Source of the DNA: Roseomonas gilardii subsp. gilardii
GTDB taxonomy: Bacteria; Pseudomonadota; Alphaproteobacteria; Acetobacterales; Acetobacteraceae
Direction: 5' to 3'
Assembly: GCF_023078375.1 (NCBI RefSeq)
Contig: NZ_CP095554.1
Coordinates: forward strand, 1,550,001-1,614,000
Length of the DNA: 64,000 nucleotides
The notes below the pieces were generated by a model that saw only the letters and a program-made list of their open reading frames with translations, did no database searches and was not told where the DNA came from. Each line of letters starts with the position of its first letter. Position 1 is the first letter of the stretch. Below, one piece after another: positions 19,546 through 32,175 of the stretch. The position numbers and the translations under genes are program-made.

Positions 19546-20631
19546 TCAGCCCAGCAGGCGCCCGATCACCCCGGCGGTGTAGTCCACCACCGGGATGATC
19601 CGGCGGTAGTTGATCCGTGTCGGCCCGACCACGCCGACCGCGCCGACGATGCGCTCCTGCGCGTTGCGGAAGGGTGCCACGATCATCGAGACGCCGGAGG
19701 CATCGAAGAGCCCGCTTTCCGCGCCGATGAAGATCTGCACGCCCTCGCCACGTTGCACCAGCTCCAGCAGGCGCAGCATGGTCTCCTGCGCCTCCAACTG
19801 GTCGAACAGCGCCTGGATTTCCCCGATCTTCTGCGTCTGGTCCAGGTTCTCCAGCAGCCGCGACTGGCCGCGCAGGATCAGCGCTCCGCCGCCGCCGCCG
19901 GACCAGATGCCGAGGCCGGATTCCACCACCTGGGCCGTCAACTCGTCGAGCGCGCTGCGGTTCGCCGCGATCTCGCGGCTCACCTCGTCACGCGTCTCGT
20001 CCAGCGTGCGGCCGTTGAGCCGGTGGTTCAGGTAGTTGGTCGCCTGGGTGAGGGAGCCGGTGGGCAATCCGGCCGGCACCTCGATCACCCGGTTCTCCAC
20101 CTGCCCGTTCTCGCTCACCAGGATCACCAGCGCCCGGCCGGGGCCCAGCGCCACGAACTCGATATGCCGCACCGGGCTGTTGGTCTTCGGCGCCACGACC
20201 AGGCCCGCCGCGCCGGCCAGGCCGGACAGCATCCGCCCCGCCTCGCCCAGCGTGTCGTGCAGCGAGCGCCCGGAGGCCGCGCAGCGCGCGGTGATGGCCT
20301 CCCGCTCCTGCTCGGTCAGCTGGCCGAATTCCAGCAGCCCGTCCACGAAGAGGCGCAGCCCCCGCTCGGTCGGCAGGCGCCCGGCGCTGGTATGCGGGGC
20401 GAAGAGCAGGCCGGCTTCCTCCAGATCCGCCATCACGTTGCGGATGGTGGCCGGGGAAAGGGCATGCGGCAGGCGGCGCGACAGGGTGCGCGAGCCCACC
20501 GGCTCCCCGGTCTCCACGTAGAGTTCCACGATCTGGCGCAGGATCGTGGCCCCGCGGCCATCCAGCGCCTTTTCGAGATTGCTCGAGATCATGCCTTCCT
20601 GGTCCCGATAGGCTCGGCTCGCGGTGGACAT
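19546..20631 (-). CDS. hrcA: Heat-inducible transcription repressor HrcA
   Basis: 361 residues, normal for HrcA: an N-terminal winged helix (DGRGATILRQIVELYVETGEPVGS region, then SPATIRNVMADLEEAGLL and HTSAGRLPTERG) followed by a GAF-like domain and the C-terminal GPTRINYRRIIPVVDYTA signature. It represses groESL/dnaK-type operons by binding CIRCE elements; GroEL is its usual co-factor. The ATG at 20631 is used; a second ATG at 20592 (MISSNLEKAL) is a plausible later start. In many relatives hrcA sits by grpE or rph; here neither neighbour is present. I found no CIRCE element (TTAGCACTC-N9-GAGTGCTAA) upstream. Confidence 0.96.
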   Translation of the reverse strand: MSTASRAYRDQEGMISSNLEKALDGRGATILRQIVELYVETGEPVGSRTLSRRLPHALSPATIRNVMADLEEAGLLFAPHTSAGRLPTERGLRLFVDGLLEFGQLTEQEREAITARCAASGRSLHDTLGEAGRMLSGLAGAAGLVVAPKTNSPVRHIEFVALGPGRALVILVSENGQVENRVIEVPAGLPTGSLTQATNYLNHRLNGRTLDETRDEVSREIAANRSALDELTAQVVESGLGIWSGGGGGALILRGQSRLLENLDQTQKIGEIQALFDQLEAQETMLRLLELVQRGEGVQIFIGAESGLFDASGVSMIVAPFRNAQERIVGAVGVVGPTRINYRRIIPVVDYTAGVIGRLLG

Positions 20632-21131
20632 GTCCCAACAAGCAGCAAGAAGTGTTCCAGCACGGAGGGAAGGTAGGTTTGCCCTCCCGCCGGGTCAATC
20701 GCTGCCTCCATCTGCCTGGACTGCGGGAGGCGCCATCCCGGCTCCCCAGAATTTGACCTGAGGCCGGAACGAACCTTCCCTGCCTTCTCCGTGCCGGCAA
20801 GCTACTGATTTTCCTCTGGAAAAATCGGGATCGCCGATGCCGGCGGGGGCCAGGGCCACTGGTTCCGGACCCCGCCTTGCCCCGGACACCGGGAGGTGAG
20901 TTGGCGGTTGCCGGGACGCCTTCATGATCCCACGGCCATCGTGCGGGAGGGGCTCGCGAAAGCCCGCCGCTGGACTCGTTCCGCCGTGGGGAGACGGCGC
21001 GGCGTGCTGCACCCCCGGCCAGCGTCCGCCCGGGCGCCGGCTCTTTCCATGGCCGGAAGGGACCAGTCCCGGGGTCGACCCTGGGGGGCATCCTGCCCTG
21101 AGGCCAGATCCAGGCCAGGAGCCCCGCGCCG
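20632..21131. other. 500-base divergent intergenic region
   Basis: Separates hrcA (minus) from the aspartate:alanine antiporter gene (plus). Open frames here lack ribosome binding sites and recognisable protein content. An AT-richer patch near 20805-20835, with an imperfect inverted repeat of GATTTTCC and GAAAAATC, is the only feature that stands out and could belong to a promoter. AGGAG near 21117 is the probable ribosome binding site of the antiporter gene. Confidence 0.4.
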
Positions 21132-24561
<3,430 letters not shown>

Positions 24562-24625
24562 CGCAGCCTCATGCCGGGCCGCGAAAGCCGGAGCTTCCGT
24601 GGCCCGCTGCCCTCGTGGCCCGCTA

Positions 24626-26593
24626 TCAGACCTCGCCCGGCATGGCCGCCCGGCTGCACCCATGCGGCAGGGGGTGGCTTTCCCGCATCTCCCTCGCCCC
24701 CGTCGCCCGGAGCAGCCAGGGGATCGCCGCCGGGATCTCGCTGCCGGAGACCGGCCTGCTGTAGCGATAGCCCTGCGCGTGCTGCACGCCCATCGCCCGC
24801 AGCGCCTCTTCCTCGGCCCCTGTCTCGACGCCTTCCGCCACGAGTTCCAGCCCCAGGGTCTGTCCCAGGGCGCAGATCGTGCCGGTGATCGCCCGCTTGT
24901 CCGAAAGCGCGTCGATGCCGGTGACGAAGCTGCGGTCGATCTTCAGGATGTCCACCGGCAGCCGGCGCAGGTAGCCCAGCGAGGAATAGCCCGTTCCGAA
25001 ATCGTCCAGCGCCACGCGGACCCCGAGAGCGCGCACCGCGTTCAGGCTGCCCAGCGCCAGATCCAGATCCTCGACCATCACCGTCTCGGTGACCTCGACC
25101 TTCAGGCAGGAGGCCGGCAGCCCATGCCGCCCCAGCGCCGCCGCGAGGTCGCGTGGCAAATGCGGGTCGGCGATCTGCGCCGCGGCGAGGTTCACGCCCA
25201 TCGTCGCCCGCTCGTCCACCAGCCCCTGGCGGCGCCACTCGGCCAGCCGGTCCAGCGCCTGTTCCAGGATCCGCGCGCCGAGCGCGGCGATCAGCCCGGT
25301 CCGCTCGGCGACAGGGATGAACTCCGCCGGCGAGATGGCCGTGCCATCCTCCGTCCGCATCCGCGCCAGCGCCTCGAACCCGGCCAGGCTTCCATCGGAA
25401 AGGTGGATGAGCGGCTGGAAGAAGGCCTCCACCCGCCCATGGTCCAGCGCCTCGCGCAGCCGCACCTCGTCGGCCACGTCCTTCTCGCTCTGCCGCCGCT
25501 GCGCCGGGTCATAGACGGCGACCCGCTCGCGCCGCCCCTTGCGCGAATGGCGCAGCGCCGTCCAGGCGGCGGAAAGGATGGCATCCGCCTCATGCCCCGC
25601 CATGTCCCGCAGCGGCACCAGCCCGGCTCTCGGGGACAGCCAGCGCCGCTCGGCGCCGCCCAGGCGGAGCGGCTCCTCGCAGAGCCGGGCCAGGATCGCC
25701 TCCGCCAGCGTCAGCGTCTCCGGCACGCCGCCGGGCAGGATCACGCCCACGGACTTGCCGGGCAGCAGCGCCATGGGCGCGGCCAGCGGCAGGCACTGGG
25801 TGAGCCGCTGCAGCAGCAGGCGCAGGAATTCCCGCGTCTGCGCCGGCGCGAGAGCCTCGGCCAGTTGCGCCTGCCCGTCGAAGCCGAGCAGCACGAGAGA
25901 GGCGTCGTGCCCTTCCTCCTGCATCCCGGCCAGCCGGTCGAGCAGGAACTGCTCGTTGGGCTGGCCGGTGGCAGGATCGAGATGCCGGCGCAGGGTGATG
26001 TCCGTCTGGGTGCCGGCCAGCATCACCGGCTCGCCGCGCGCATCGCGGCGGCAGACGCCACGGCAGAGCATCCAGCGGGAGGCGCCATCGGCCGAGCGCA
26101 TGCGGTACTCGGCCTCCACATGCGGCAGCAGCCCCTCCAGATGCCGGCGGATCGCATCGTGCAGCCCGGCCCGGTCGTGCTGGTGCACATGGTCGAACCA
26201 GACGGAAACCGGGTTGCCCTCGGCCGGCAGCCCGGTCAGCCCGCTGATGGCCAGCCAGCGCGCGGAAAGGGACAGTGTCTGCTGGGCGAGGTCCCAGACC
26301 CAGACGCCGTCATTGGAACCCTCGAGGATCAGGTTGAGCTGCGCGGTCCGCTGCGCCACCAGATGCTCCAGGTTCTCCTGGACCTCCCGCTGCGCGGCCA
26401 GGGCGCGGCGCACATTGTCCAGGAGGAAGTTGACCATCATGGACAGCTTCTGGACCGAGACTTCCCTCGACTCGCAGTTCACGTAGAGGTCGAAATTGCC
26501 GTCCACCGTGCAAGAAAGCTGGTCCGCGATATGGGAGACATCCGCCGCGAGGATTTCGGTCCCGCAGCCCTGTGCCCCCGGACGGTTATCCAT
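24626..26593 (-). CDS. PAS-GGDEF(degenerate)-EAL c-di-GMP phosphodiesterase
   Basis: 655 residues. A Cys-containing N-terminus (1-45) leads into a coiled coil (about 50-88), a PAS domain (about 88-205), a GGDEF-like domain (about 210-370) in which the GGDEF motif is absent and replaced by PGKSVGVILPGG, and an EAL domain (about 375-630). The EAL domain keeps E407 (GFEAL), N468, DDFGTGYSS (530-538), K551 and E587 (EGVET), so it should hydrolyse c-di-GMP. The degenerate GGDEF may bind GTP as a regulator. The start codon overlaps the last 8 bases of the H-NOX gene, so translation is coupled. NO or redox sensing through H-NOX probably controls the phosphodiesterase, as in other H-NOX/EAL pairs. 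Confidence 0.93.
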   Translation of the reverse strand: MDNRPGAQGCGTEILAADVSHIADQLSCTVDGNFDLYVNCESREVSVQKLSMMVNFLLDNVRRALAAQREVQENLEHLVAQRTAQLNLILEGSNDGVWVWDLAQQTLSLSARWLAISGLTGLPAEGNPVSVWFDHVHQHDRAGLHDAIRRHLEGLLPHVEAEYRMRSADGASRWMLCRGVCRRDARGEPVMLAGTQTDITLRRHLDPATGQPNEQFLLDRLAGMQEEGHDASLVLLGFDGQAQLAEALAPAQTREFLRLLLQRLTQCLPLAAPMALLPGKSVGVILPGGVPETLTLAEAILARLCEEPLRLGGAERRWLSPRAGLVPLRDMAGHEADAILSAAWTALRHSRKGRRERVAVYDPAQRRQSEKDVADEVRLREALDHGRVEAFFQPLIHLSDGSLAGFEALARMRTEDGTAISPAEFIPVAERTGLIAALGARILEQALDRLAEWRRQGLVDERATMGVNLAAAQIADPHLPRDLAAALGRHGLPASCLKVEVTETVMVEDLDLALGSLNAVRALGVRVALDDFGTGYSSLGYLRRLPVDILKIDRSFVTGIDALSDKRAITGTICALGQTLGLELVAEGVETGAEEEALRAMGVQHAQGYRYSRPVSGSEIPAAIPWLLRATGAREMRESHPLPHGCSRAAMPGEV

Positions 26594-27176
26594 GGGCCAT
26601 GGCCGCCATGGGGGCCGCCATGGGAAAGGAAAGGCGGAAGGTGCAGCCGGCGCCGCCGTCGCGCCGCTGGCAGCGCAGGTTGGTCAGCGTCAGCATCTCC
26701 CCGAACTCCCGCGCCGCGCCATGCGCCAGGGCCCGGTAGAAATCGCAGAGCTGGCTCGCGGAGTGGTAGGAGACGATCAGGTCGCCATGCTCGCCATCCT
26801 CGATCCGGAACTTGTCCTTGACGCCCTGTCTTTCCTCCGGGCTGCGCAATCCGGCACCCAGGCTGACATGGATCGCGGCCTGGCGCCGCAGGAAGCCCCG
26901 CGCCCCGCCCGGCAGGGTGAAGAAGGCGGGGAACAGCACCTTCGCCCGCGCCAGGAAGGCCGTGGCATAGGCCTCGATCAGCATGGGGCGGTCCAGGCCC
27001 GTGGTCGCGGTGGCCGCGTCCAGCAGGCGCAGGAACTCGCCATCCGGGTAGTTGCGGTCGATCCGGAACTCGGTATCGGGTGGAAGCTCCGCCAGGGCGA
27101 GCGTGTCCCGCAGCAGGGCCTCTCCTCCCCTCTCATGCAGGAGGTCCACAAGGACGGATTGGATCAGGCCGATCAA
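26586..27176 (-). CDS. H-NOX (heme NO/oxygen-binding) sensor protein
   Basis: 196 residues, the usual H-NOX size. I choose the TTG at 27176 because GGGAG lies about nine bases upstream and the protein then begins MIGLIQSVLVDLLHERGG, aligning with the family N-terminus. An ATG at 27236 would add 20 Pro/Arg-rich residues. His103 (FLRRQAAIHVSL) fits the proximal heme ligand. The heme-propionate motif Y-x-S-x-R appears as Tyr137-His-Ser139-Ala-Ser141, so the arginine is replaced by serine. It is cotranslated with the EAL phosphodiesterase gene (ATGGATAA overlap). H-NOX proteins bind NO and regulate partner signalling enzymes; whether this variant keeps heme is open. Confidence 0.82.
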   Translation of the reverse strand: MIGLIQSVLVDLLHERGGEALLRDTLALAELPPDTEFRIDRNYPDGEFLRLLDAATATTGLDRPMLIEAYATAFLARAKVLFPAFFTLPGGARGFLRRQAAIHVSLGAGLRSPEERQGVKDKFRIEDGEHGDLIVSYHSASQLCDFYRALAHGAAREFGEMLTLTNLRCQRRDGGAGCTFRLSFPMAAPMAAMAHG

Positions 27177-27430
27177 GCACGCGTTCTCCCGCGGCGGCCC
27201 CGGGGCAGGCCGGATCGGCAGAGATCCATTCCCCAAGGGCGGCCCATGCCCTGATATTCCGTCGGATGGGAGGCGGATCGCCGGCGGCCGGCACCATGAC
27301 CCTCCCGATGTGTCGCTTCAGGTTCCGATATATGGGCCTGCGCTACAACTCACGAGAGCATGACAAAGAAAAATCGCCGGACAGGAGATTTTGGTGGGCC
27401 GTAGGGTGCAGGACCCGGCGGGAAAGAGAG

Positions 27431-29047
27431 TCAGAGCGGCTCCCCGGCCCCTGTCCCGGCATGCGGCGTCGGAAAGCACCATTCCTCCCCCCGCACCGTG
27501 ATGACGTATTCCGGCCAGCGCAGGTCCACCGGCGGGTCGAGGCCGGGCGGCAGCAGCGGCCCCACCCAGCGCGAACCGCCCACCCCGCCACCGGTGCGCT
27601 CACGGAACTCCGCCTGCGCCGCCTCCAGCAGTTCCGCCCGCCCGGCGAGGTCGAGCAGCGTCAGCGCCATGGTGCGGGCCGCCGTGAACATCCCCGGGTC
27701 CATCACTGCTGGCAGCCCGCCCAGCGCGTTGTAGGCCCAGGCGGGATAGCTGTAGCCGGGCGAGGGTGGCCGCAGCCGGGGCCGCGCCGCCTGCAGCCGC
27801 ACCGTGGGCGCGTGCCAGGAGTATTCGACATAGTCGTCGGCGCTCAGATGCTTCTGCCAGGAGGGCAGGCCGGCCCGCTGCGTGGCCTCGTATTCCTCCG
27901 GCGGCGTCAGCTTCGTCACCCCCTCGATGAAGGGGTTCTCCATCGGCGCCAGACCCAGGTTGCGCTGGATCTCCCGCCCGAATTCCAGTGCCTCCCCGGA
28001 ATAGGACGGAGCGCCGACAGCCTTCAGGTTCTCCCAGGTCGCCTGCGTCAGCACGCTGTTCGGCAGCCCGACACGCGTCTTGGTCACCCAGCGCACGAAG
28101 GCGCGGCAGCCCGTGGTCGCCGCCGCCTGCCGCGCGTTGTTGGCCAGCACGCGCCAGATCTGCTCCTGGATCTCCAGCGCCGAACTGCGCCAGGAATACT
28201 GGATCTGCGAGAAGCGCGGGGTGAGGTTGTCCGAGGTCGCGCCCGCATCGCCCAGGACGAACTCGTTCAGCGTCCAGGAGCCGGCATGCGGGAACATCGC
28301 CTCCTTGGTGTACTTCGTCATCGTGTACATCAGGCACATCGCATCCAGCGCGCCGGGCGAGCGCGCCACCGCATGCGCCGCGTCGATCGGCATCAGCGCG
28401 GGATCGACCCAGCGTTCGGGAGCCTCGGATTCGAAGCTGATCACGGCACTCCAATAGGCGCCGAAATGCGTCTCCCCGGTCACCGTGTTCAGCGGCCAGG
28501 GATGCCAGACCACCGCCGCGTCCAGCCCGTCGTAATAGCCGCGCGCGGCATGGAAGGGCTTGGAGCCGCAGACCTTCTCCGCCGGCTCCCCGAACAGCTT
28601 CAGCGTGCCCGGCACGCCCTGCGCCTGCATCGCCGACTTCGCCGCCAGCATCGCGGCGAGCGAGGCGGTGCCCAGCACCGAATGCGGGTCGGTATGCCCG
28701 GCGGCATAGGGGTGCAGCCCCTCGCGCGGGGCAGGGTAGGGGACGGCCTGCTGCGAATTCCCCGGCACCGCGTCGTATTCCGAGAAGCCGGCCAGCACCG
28801 GGCCGCCTTCCCCTTGCTCTCCCCCTTGCGTCCAGCGCGCGGCGAAGGCGGTGGGCATGCCGCCCGAACCTTCCTCGACCTCGAAACCCTCGGCGCGCAG
28901 GATCTCCACATAGTCGCGCACCGAGCGGTACTCGCGCCAGGCAGGCTCCGCATGCGACCAGATCCGCGCATTGAAGGCGGAAAGCCGCGCCTCGTTCCCG
29001 GCGATCCAGTCCAGCGCGTGCCGGCGCAGGGCCTCGTGCTTCTCCAT
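27431..29047 (-). CDS. AbgB-like M20-family amidohydrolase
   Basis: 538 residues resembling AbgB (p-aminobenzoyl-glutamate hydrolase subunit) of the M20D group: an early GxP-type VLAGFSEYDAVPGNSQQ segment, GHTDPHSVLGTASLAAM with metal-ligand His/Asp, and AVVWHPWP. The ATG at 29047 has a GAGGAG ribosome binding site. It is the last gene of a minus-strand series: LysR, M20 peptidase, peptide-binding protein, this hydrolase. AbgB normally works with AbgA, which is absent. The expected reaction is hydrolysis of an amide or peptide bond in an imported compound; the substrate is unknown. Length is above the ~480 residues of AbgB, mainly through insertions in the C-terminal half. Confidence 0.85.
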   Translation of the reverse strand: MEKHEALRRHALDWIAGNEARLSAFNARIWSHAEPAWREYRSVRDYVEILRAEGFEVEEGSGGMPTAFAARWTQGGEQGEGGPVLAGFSEYDAVPGNSQQAVPYPAPREGLHPYAAGHTDPHSVLGTASLAAMLAAKSAMQAQGVPGTLKLFGEPAEKVCGSKPFHAARGYYDGLDAAVVWHPWPLNTVTGETHFGAYWSAVISFESEAPERWVDPALMPIDAAHAVARSPGALDAMCLMYTMTKYTKEAMFPHAGSWTLNEFVLGDAGATSDNLTPRFSQIQYSWRSSALEIQEQIWRVLANNARQAAATTGCRAFVRWVTKTRVGLPNSVLTQATWENLKAVGAPSYSGEALEFGREIQRNLGLAPMENPFIEGVTKLTPPEEYEATQRAGLPSWQKHLSADDYVEYSWHAPTVRLQAARPRLRPPSPGYSYPAWAYNALGGLPAVMDPGMFTAARTMALTLLDLAGRAELLEAAQAEFRERTGGGVGGSRWVGPLLPPGLDPPVDLRWPEYVITVRGEEWCFPTPHAGTGAGEPL

Positions 29048-29058
29048 GGGCTTTCTCC

Positions 29059-30657
29059 TCAGGCCGGCCGGACGTTCCAGAAGGTCGGGAAGCCGTTCAG
29101 CACTCCGGTGATCGACTTGCGATAGGCGGTAGGCTGGATGTACTGGCCCAGCGGGTAATAGGGCACGTCGATCAGGCACTGCTTCTGGATCTCGGCGCAG
29201 ATCGCCTTCTGCGCCGCCTCGTCCGGTGCCTGGAACCAGGCGTCGCGCAGCTCCTCCGTGCGCGGGCTGGTGGACCAGCCGGCATAGCCCGCCTCGCCAT
29301 TGCCGCGCAGCGCGATATGCCCCGCCGGGTTCAGCCAGTCCGTGCCCGCCCAGCTCGTCACGAAGGCATTCCAGCCGCCCTGCTCGGCCCCGTCCTTGCG
29401 GTTTCGCCGCGTCAGCATCGTGCCCCAGTCCAGCGCGAGGTAATCGACGTTGAAGCCCACCTGCTTCAGCATGTCCGCCGCCACATCGCCCTGCGACTTC
29501 AGCGTCGGGCTGTCGGCCGGCACCATCAGCACCACCTTCTCGCCCTTGTATCCGGCGGCGCGGATGTCGTTCCTGATCCTCGCGAAGTCATGCGGCGGCC
29601 TGAACACCTCCAGCCCCGCCTCGGTCGCCATCGGCGTCTTCGGGCAGAAGAAGCCGACCGGCACATGGAACAGCGCCGGATCTCCGCCGGTCAGCGCCTG
29701 CATATAGGCGGTCTGGTCGATCGCGGGCAGCAAAGCGCGCCGGATCGCGGGGTTGTCGAAGGGAGGCTGGAGATGATTGACCCGCAGCATGGTGACGAGC
29801 CCGGTCGGGTCCGGCACCTGCACCGTGACGTCCTTCATGCCGCGCAGCAGCGGCAGCATGTCGTGGTAGGCGTATTCCATCCAGTCCTGCTCGCCATTCT
29901 GCAGGGCGGCGGTGGCGGTGCCGATATCCGGCATGGTGTTCCACACCACGCGGTCGTAGTGGACGATCTTGGGCCCGGCGGTCCAGTCCGGCGCGCCGCC
30001 CTCGCGTGGCCTGTAGCCGGCGAACCTCTCATAGACGTTGCGCGCCCCCGGCACGCGCTCGTCGGCCTTGAAGCGGAAGGGGCCGCTGCCGATCAGCTCC
30101 GGCACCTGCTGGAAGGCATCGGTCCTCGCCAGCCGTTCCGGCATCATCGCGCACATCGGGGAAGGCGTCTTGCCCAGCGCCACCGGCAGCAGGGGGAAGG
30201 GCCGTTTCAGCCGGAAGCGGATGGTGCGGTCGTCGGGCGCGGACAACTCCTCCGTGGTGGCGAGCAGCGTGGCGCCGAAGGGATCGCGCTTCGCCCAGCG
30301 CTGGATCGAGGCGACGCAGTCCCGCGCCAGCACCTTCTCCCCGTCATGCCAGAGCAGGCCGGGCCGGAGCGTCAGGTCCCACCGTTTCCCGTCATCCTCG
30401 ACCTGGTGTCCTTCCAGCATCTGCGGCTGCGGCTGGAAGTTGCCGTCCATGCCGTAGAGCGTGTCGAAGACCAGATAGCCGTGGTTCCGCGACACATAGG
30501 GCGTCGTATAGACCGGATCGAGATAGACGAGGTCGATCTGCGGGATGAAGCGCAGCGTGGTCTGCGATGCCGCGCGCAGCTTCGCCGGCGCCGCGAGGGA
30601 GGCCATCGCTCCCCCCAGGACCGCGCCACTTCCCTTGAGCAGGCTGCGTCTCTGCAT
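29059..30657 (-). CDS. ABC transporter substrate-binding protein, family 5 (peptide/nickel type), Tat-like signal
   Basis: 532 residues. The N-terminus MQRRSLLKGSGAVLGGAMA looks like a twin-arginine export signal with cleavage around residue 30. The mature part is a family 5 solute-binding protein: IDLVYLDPVYTTPYV near the start, WHDGEKVLARDCVASIQRWAKRD and the late PYYPLGQYIQPTAYR. Such proteins capture di- or oligopeptides or related compounds in the periplasm. No permease or ATPase genes are present; both neighbours on the same strand are M20-type hydrolases. It could feed a transporter encoded elsewhere. The 12-base gap to the AbgB-like gene shows tight coupling. Confidence 0.92.
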   Translation of the reverse strand: MQRRSLLKGSGAVLGGAMASLAAPAKLRAASQTTLRFIPQIDLVYLDPVYTTPYVSRNHGYLVFDTLYGMDGNFQPQPQMLEGHQVEDDGKRWDLTLRPGLLWHDGEKVLARDCVASIQRWAKRDPFGATLLATTEELSAPDDRTIRFRLKRPFPLLPVALGKTPSPMCAMMPERLARTDAFQQVPELIGSGPFRFKADERVPGARNVYERFAGYRPREGGAPDWTAGPKIVHYDRVVWNTMPDIGTATAALQNGEQDWMEYAYHDMLPLLRGMKDVTVQVPDPTGLVTMLRVNHLQPPFDNPAIRRALLPAIDQTAYMQALTGGDPALFHVPVGFFCPKTPMATEAGLEVFRPPHDFARIRNDIRAAGYKGEKVVLMVPADSPTLKSQGDVAADMLKQVGFNVDYLALDWGTMLTRRNRKDGAEQGGWNAFVTSWAGTDWLNPAGHIALRGNGEAGYAGWSTSPRTEELRDAWFQAPDEAAQKAICAEIQKQCLIDVPYYPLGQYIQPTAYRKSITGVLNGFPTFWNVRPA

Positions 30658-30754
30658 GCTTCGTCATCCTTCCGCTGCGTCCGGCGGCCCCGGCCGCCTC
30701 GCGATGAAATAGCCTGTCACGATGCCATGCCTGGCGCCCCGGCGCGCCCTTGCC

Positions 30755-30819
30755 GGCGGTTGCGCCTTCGGCCCGTGGGGAAGGCGGAGCCTCTCCCCCG
30801 GGCCAAGGGCGCAACCGCC
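30755..30819. other. Long intergenic hairpin between peptidase and binding-protein genes
   Basis: Outer arms GGCGGTTGCGCC (30755-30766) and GGCGCAACCGCC (30808-30819) are perfectly complementary. Inside, TTCGGCCCG pairs imperfectly with CGGGCCAAG, and GGGGAAGGC / GCCTCTCCCC forms the tip. The total is about 65 bases. The tip resembles hairpin H1 of the dispersed element at 19201 and 57018. Within a minus-strand operon it could act as an internal attenuator or stabilise mRNA ends. Confidence 0.7.
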
Positions 30820-30832
30820 TGCCTCTGAAGGC

Positions 30833-32113
30833 TCAGGCGCCCTCGACGCCGCACCAGCCTGCCACGAAGGCGGCGATACTCTTGGTGGTGCCGCGGATGG
30901 ATTCGATCTCCACGCGCTCGTTGAAGCCGTGGATCTGCTCCGCCTTCGGCCCGTAGCAGAAGGCCGGGGTGCCGTAGAACAGGCTGTAGAAACGCGCGTC
31001 GTTCAGCCCGGTGCCGGCGCGGCTGCGCAACTCGCCACCGCCGAAGGCCGCGTTCGCCGCGCGCAGCATCGCCACCGGCTCCTCCGCATTCTCCAGCACA
31101 TAGCCGCGCGACAGATAGCCCGACCAGACCACCTCCGGCGGGTTGTTGGAGAGGAAGGGATCGGCCTTCGCCGTGGCCGCCACGCAATCGGCGATCTCCT
31201 GGCGGCAGGCATCCACGTCCCAGCCCGGCAGGATCGCGATGCGGCAGTCCACGTCGCACCAGGCGGGCACGGAGGAGGCCCAGTCGCCGCCCTTGATGAT
31301 GCCCGGGTTGAAGTTCAGCGGATGCTCCATCGAACCGTAATGCGGGTCGCTCTTCGCCCGCTGGTTCCAGTCCGCTTCCAGCCCCTCCAGTCCCTGGATC
31401 AGCCGGTAGGCCGCCTTGATCGCGTTGGAACCGTCGCTGGCATAGGCCACATGCGCCGGGATGCCGCGCACCTTCAGCCGGAACCACAGCACGCCGACGC
31501 AGACATCGGTGATGGTCCGGCCGCTCGGCTCCGGCAGCAGCGCGCAATCGGCGCGGTAGCCGCGCTGGAGGGTCGAAAGCGCGCCGACGCCCGTGCTCTC
31601 CTCCTCGATCACCGACTGGAAGTGCAACCGCCCCTTGAGGTTGTAGCCCGCCTGCCGCACCGCCTCGACCGCATAGAGCGCGGCGATGGTGCCGGACTTC
31701 ATGTCGCCCGCGCCGCGCCCGTACATCCAGCCATCCTTCACCACCGGGCTGAAAGGCGGCGTGTCCCACATGTCCAGCGGCCCCGCCGGTACCACGTCGC
31801 AATGCCCCTGCAGGATCAGAGAGCGCCCTGTCTCCCGCGCCGGGCGCAGCGTGCCCACCACGGTCCGGGCCTGGGAGAAGTCGTGCTCGATCACGCCGCA
31901 ATCGGGCAGGGCGGCGAGGTCCTCCATCCGGATCGCCCAGTCATCGACCGTGTAGCCGCGCTCGCGCAGCAGGTCGGCCATCATGTCCTGGGCCGGCCCC
32001 TCGGCGCCACGCGTGCTGGGGATGGCGGAGAAGCGCTTCGTCGTCTCGATCTGCGCGTCGAAGTTCCGGTCCACCACCTCGGCGATCCGGGCGGCGATCT
32101 GGGGATCGATCAT
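30833..32113 (-). CDS. M20-family peptidase/deacylase (ArgE/DapE type)
   Basis: 426 residues. Zinc-ligand motifs of the M20 family are visible: LQGHCDVVPAGP (His and catalytic Asp), GRGAGDMKSG (bridging Asp), EEESTG (catalytic Glu plus zinc Glu) and a late FYGTPAFCYGP. The domain order is catalytic-lid-catalytic as in ArgE/DapE and succinyl-diaminopimelate desuccinylase. The ATG at 32113 has a GAGGAG ribosome binding site; upstream in-frame sequence is not conserved. It precedes the binding protein and the AbgB-like hydrolase, so the set probably processes an N-acylated amino acid or small peptide. Exact substrate unknown. Confidence 0.92.
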   Translation of the reverse strand: MIDPQIAARIAEVVDRNFDAQIETTKRFSAIPSTRGAEGPAQDMMADLLRERGYTVDDWAIRMEDLAALPDCGVIEHDFSQARTVVGTLRPARETGRSLILQGHCDVVPAGPLDMWDTPPFSPVVKDGWMYGRGAGDMKSGTIAALYAVEAVRQAGYNLKGRLHFQSVIEEESTGVGALSTLQRGYRADCALLPEPSGRTITDVCVGVLWFRLKVRGIPAHVAYASDGSNAIKAAYRLIQGLEGLEADWNQRAKSDPHYGSMEHPLNFNPGIIKGGDWASSVPAWCDVDCRIAILPGWDVDACRQEIADCVAATAKADPFLSNNPPEVVWSGYLSRGYVLENAEEPVAMLRAANAAFGGGELRSRAGTGLNDARFYSLFYGTPAFCYGPKAEQIHGFNERVEIESIRGTTKSIAAFVAGWCGVEGA

Positions 32114-32175
32114 GCGAAGCAGGCTCCTCTGCGTGGAGCGGCGATGATCCCGCAGGCCCTGGCGGGGACAATCAG

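Noticed and set aside
20632-21131. CIRCE element upstream of hrcA
   Set aside because: No TTAGCACTC-N9-GAGTGCTAA pattern or close variant was found.
24626-26593. Possible diguanylate cyclase activity of the PAS-GGDEF-EAL protein
   Set aside because: The GGDEF motif is missing, so only phosphodiesterase activity is predicted.
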